54,206 nucleotides of DNA from Paracoccaceae bacterium (GTDB lineage: Bacteria; Pseudomonadota; Alphaproteobacteria; Rhodobacterales; Rhodobacteraceae). A program made the translations under genes and the position numbers. The stretch lies in the NCBI GenBank assembly GCA_011389685.1, contig JAABTV010000021.1, forward strand, positions 1 to 54,206, in the 5' to 3' direction. The notes beneath the pieces were generated by a model, which did not search any database, was not told the origin of the DNA, and saw only the letters and a list, made by a program, of their open reading frames with translations. Of this stretch, positions 52,920-54,206 are shown one piece after another (position 1 is the first letter of the stretch; each line of letters opens with the position of its first letter).

Positions 52920-53965
52920 TGTTCTTTGCCTCCGACAATTCCGGCCCGGCCCACCCGGCCATTCTCGACGCGCTCACCCGTGCCAACGAAGGCTATGCCA
53001 TGGGCTATGGCGACGACGCGCTCATGGACGAGGTGCGCGAGCGCATCCGCACGCTCTTCGAGGCGCCCGAGGCCGCCGTCTATCTCGTCGCCACCGGCAC
53101 CACCGCCAACGCGCTCGCCCTCGCGAGCCTCACCGCACCCTGGCAGACCATTTTCTGCTCGCCGGTCGCCCATATCCACGAAGACGAATGCAACGCGCCC
53201 GAATTCTACACCGGCGGGTCCAAGCTCACGCTTGTGGGCGACAGCGACCGGATGAGTCCCGACGCGCTGCGCGCCGCCATCGAGGGCGAGGGCAACCGCG
53301 GCGTCCACGGGCCCCAGCGCGGACCCGTGTCGATCACGCAGGTGACCGAGCGCGGCCATGTCTACACCCTCGATGACCTGGCCGCGCTCACCGCCACCGC
53401 CCGCGAGTACGGGCTCAAGACCCATCTCGACGGCGCGCGCTTTGCCAATGCGCTGGCGGCGCTCGGCTGCACCCCGGCCGAGATGACATGGAAACGCGGC
53501 ATCGATTCGGTTTCCTTCGGCGGCACCAAGAACGGCTGCATCGGCGTCGAGGCGGTGATCTTCTTCGACCCCGCCCCGGCCTGGGAATTCGAATTGCGCC
53601 GCAAGCGCGGCGGGCATCTGTTCTCGAAACACCGCTACCTCTCGGCCCAGATGCAGGCCTATCTCGCCGACGACCTCTGGCTCGACCTCGCGCGGCGCGC
53701 CAACGCGGGCTGCGCGCGTCTTGCCAGCGGTCTGCGCGAGTTGCCCGGCGTGCGCATCGACGGCACCCCCGACGCCAACATGATCTACACCCACATGCCC
53801 CGCGCCCTGCATCAGCGCCTCGTCGCCGCCGGCGCGGTCTATCACATCCTGGCCGACAACGTGGACAGCGGCGATGCGGCCGAGCCACTCCCCGCCCGCC
53901 TGGTCTGCGACTGGTCCATGCCCGATCGCGAAATCGACCGCTTCCTCGCCGCCGCAAGGGGCTGA
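52919..53965 (+). CDS. Low-specificity L-threonine aldolase-like PLP enzyme
   Basis: 348-residue fold-type I PLP enzyme cleaving threonine/allo-threonine to glycine and acetaldehyde. The N-terminus FASDNSGPAHPAILDAL and the PLP region HLDGARFANAL are typical. The Schiff-base Lys204 lies in SVSFGGTKNG. ATG 52919 overlaps the YcgN stop; upstream 52886 is in-frame but inside YcgN. Phenylserine or other beta-hydroxy amino acids are possible substrates. Confidence 0.92.
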   Translation: MFFASDNSGPAHPAILDALTRANEGYAMGYGDDALMDEVRERIRTLFEAPEAAVYLVATGTTANALALASLTAPWQTIFCSPVAHIHEDECNAPEFYTGGSKLTLVGDSDRMSPDALRAAIEGEGNRGVHGPQRGPVSITQVTERGHVYTLDDLAALTATAREYGLKTHLDGARFANALAALGCTPAEMTWKRGIDSVSFGGTKNGCIGVEAVIFFDPAPAWEFELRRKRGGHLFSKHRYLSAQMQAYLADDLWLDLARRANAGCARLASGLRELPGVRIDGTPDANMIYTHMPRALHQRLVAAGAVYHILADNVDSGDAAEPLPARLVCDWSMPDREIDRFLAAARG

Positions 53966-53970
53966 CCCCG

Positions 53971-53984
53971 CTTTCATCTTGCCC
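53971..53984 (+). repeat. Repeat D, truncated copy
   Basis: TTTCATCTTGCCC only, running straight into repeat C. It lies 6 bp after the aldolase stop. Confidence 0.5.
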
Positions 53985-53987
53985 AAA

Positions 53988-54028
53988 GCGTTCCGCCGAA
54001 TACCTGAGACAGGGATAAGGTGGAACGC
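53988..54028 (+). repeat. Repeat C, copy 2
   Basis: 41 bp, itself palindromic: GCGTTCCGCC (53988) against GGTGGAACGC (54019), 9 of 10 matching, with CCTG-AGA-CAGG inside. Its reverse complement matches 31583-31622. Confidence 0.72.
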
Positions 54029-54102
54029 AGCGAAACACCTGAGCGTTGCGCGCGTTTCACGAAGAGCCGGGTCTAAGGTTTTCCGCGAAAAGCTTTTTGG
54101 CC

Positions 54103-54206
54103 TGTTGCGTCGAATGGGGATTCGGATGACGCACAACGAAAGGGCAGCGCCCGACCCGGGGTGGGTGCGGAGCGCCCGCCCATGGGGCGGGGCGGGCGCT
54201 GCCCGG
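54103..54206 (+). repeat. Repeat A, copy 4, cut by window end
   Basis: Starts TGTTGCGTCGAATGGGG and follows copy 3 closely to the window edge. Same orientation as the other three copies. The upstream TATAGC is not kept. Confidence 0.82.

Noticed and set aside
1..54206. tRNA, rRNA or riboswitch genes
   Set aside because: Looked for cloverleaf-like tracts, rRNA cores and an FMN or TPP element near ribF and other biosynthetic genes by eye. None was convincing, but a covariance-model scan was not possible.

Overview
The window reads as ordinary chromosome of a GC-rich alphaproteobacterium of the Rhodobacterales (Rhodobacteraceae/Roseobacter group). The evidence is the gene content and order: prfA-prmC-DUF4167, lptF-lptG-lptD-surA-pdxA-rsmA with divergent pepA-holC, a Hint-domain RTX protein, a class C (DHH) pyrophosphatase and a TIGR01459-type HAD protein. 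Short interspersed repeats of a kind I associate with this group are also present. No rRNA, tRNA, CRISPR array, prophage or intact insertion sequence was seen. The genus cannot be named from the sequence alone.

Layout. 1-6.9 kb: a MarR regulator overlapping an EamA transporter, divergent from an aromatic-catabolism operon (hmgA, fahA, an unusual metallo-beta-lactamase-fold protein, an FAD monooxygenase and a small DUF2783 protein). 7.0-16.6 kb: holC and pepA on the minus strand, then the outer-membrane/LPS assembly operon ending in pdxA and rsmA. 17-19.7 kb: prfA, prmC and a DUF4167 gene (minus). 19.8-27.6 kb: small secreted and DUF1499 proteins, agmatinase, two tandem M20 amidohydrolases, mazG, an iron(III)-binding protein without its permease, a nucleoside hydrolase and a GNAT. 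27.7-37.5 kb: selO, two EamA transporters, a DUF2238-like membrane protein, an EEP nuclease, PhzF, a DEAD-box helicase, a Fur-family regulator, OsmC and kynureninase. 37.6-40.1 kb: an 820-residue NIDO-RTX-Hint protein. 40.1-48.6 kb: repeat-rich DNA around a run of minus-strand accessory genes (EamA, three alpha/beta hydrolases, VOC, acyl-CoA ligase, DUF2161). 48.9-54 kb: ppaC, a HAD protein, MaoC hydratase, ribF, a YcgN-type cysteine-cluster protein and a threonine aldolase.

How genes work together. HmgA and FahA are two of the three steps from homogentisate to fumarate plus acetoacetate. The isomerase MaiA is not in the window. The FAD enzyme plus its small partner look like a two-part hydroxylase that could feed homogentisate into the pathway, as proposed for MhaAB. 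The MBL-fold protein keeps the residues of one zinc site and has lost those of the other. The Lpt/SurA block builds and inserts LPS. PrmC methylates the release factor encoded next to it.

Most unusual non-coding structure: between pdxA and rsmA lie three consecutive perfect 22-nt palindromes at an exact 23-nt period. Read as RNA they are three 9-bp hairpins with GCAC, GCAC and GCGC loops and unrelated stems. A second string of three hairpins lies at 43388-43459. At least five interspersed repeat families (called A-E here) are visible, including a ~150-bp MITE-like element present four times.
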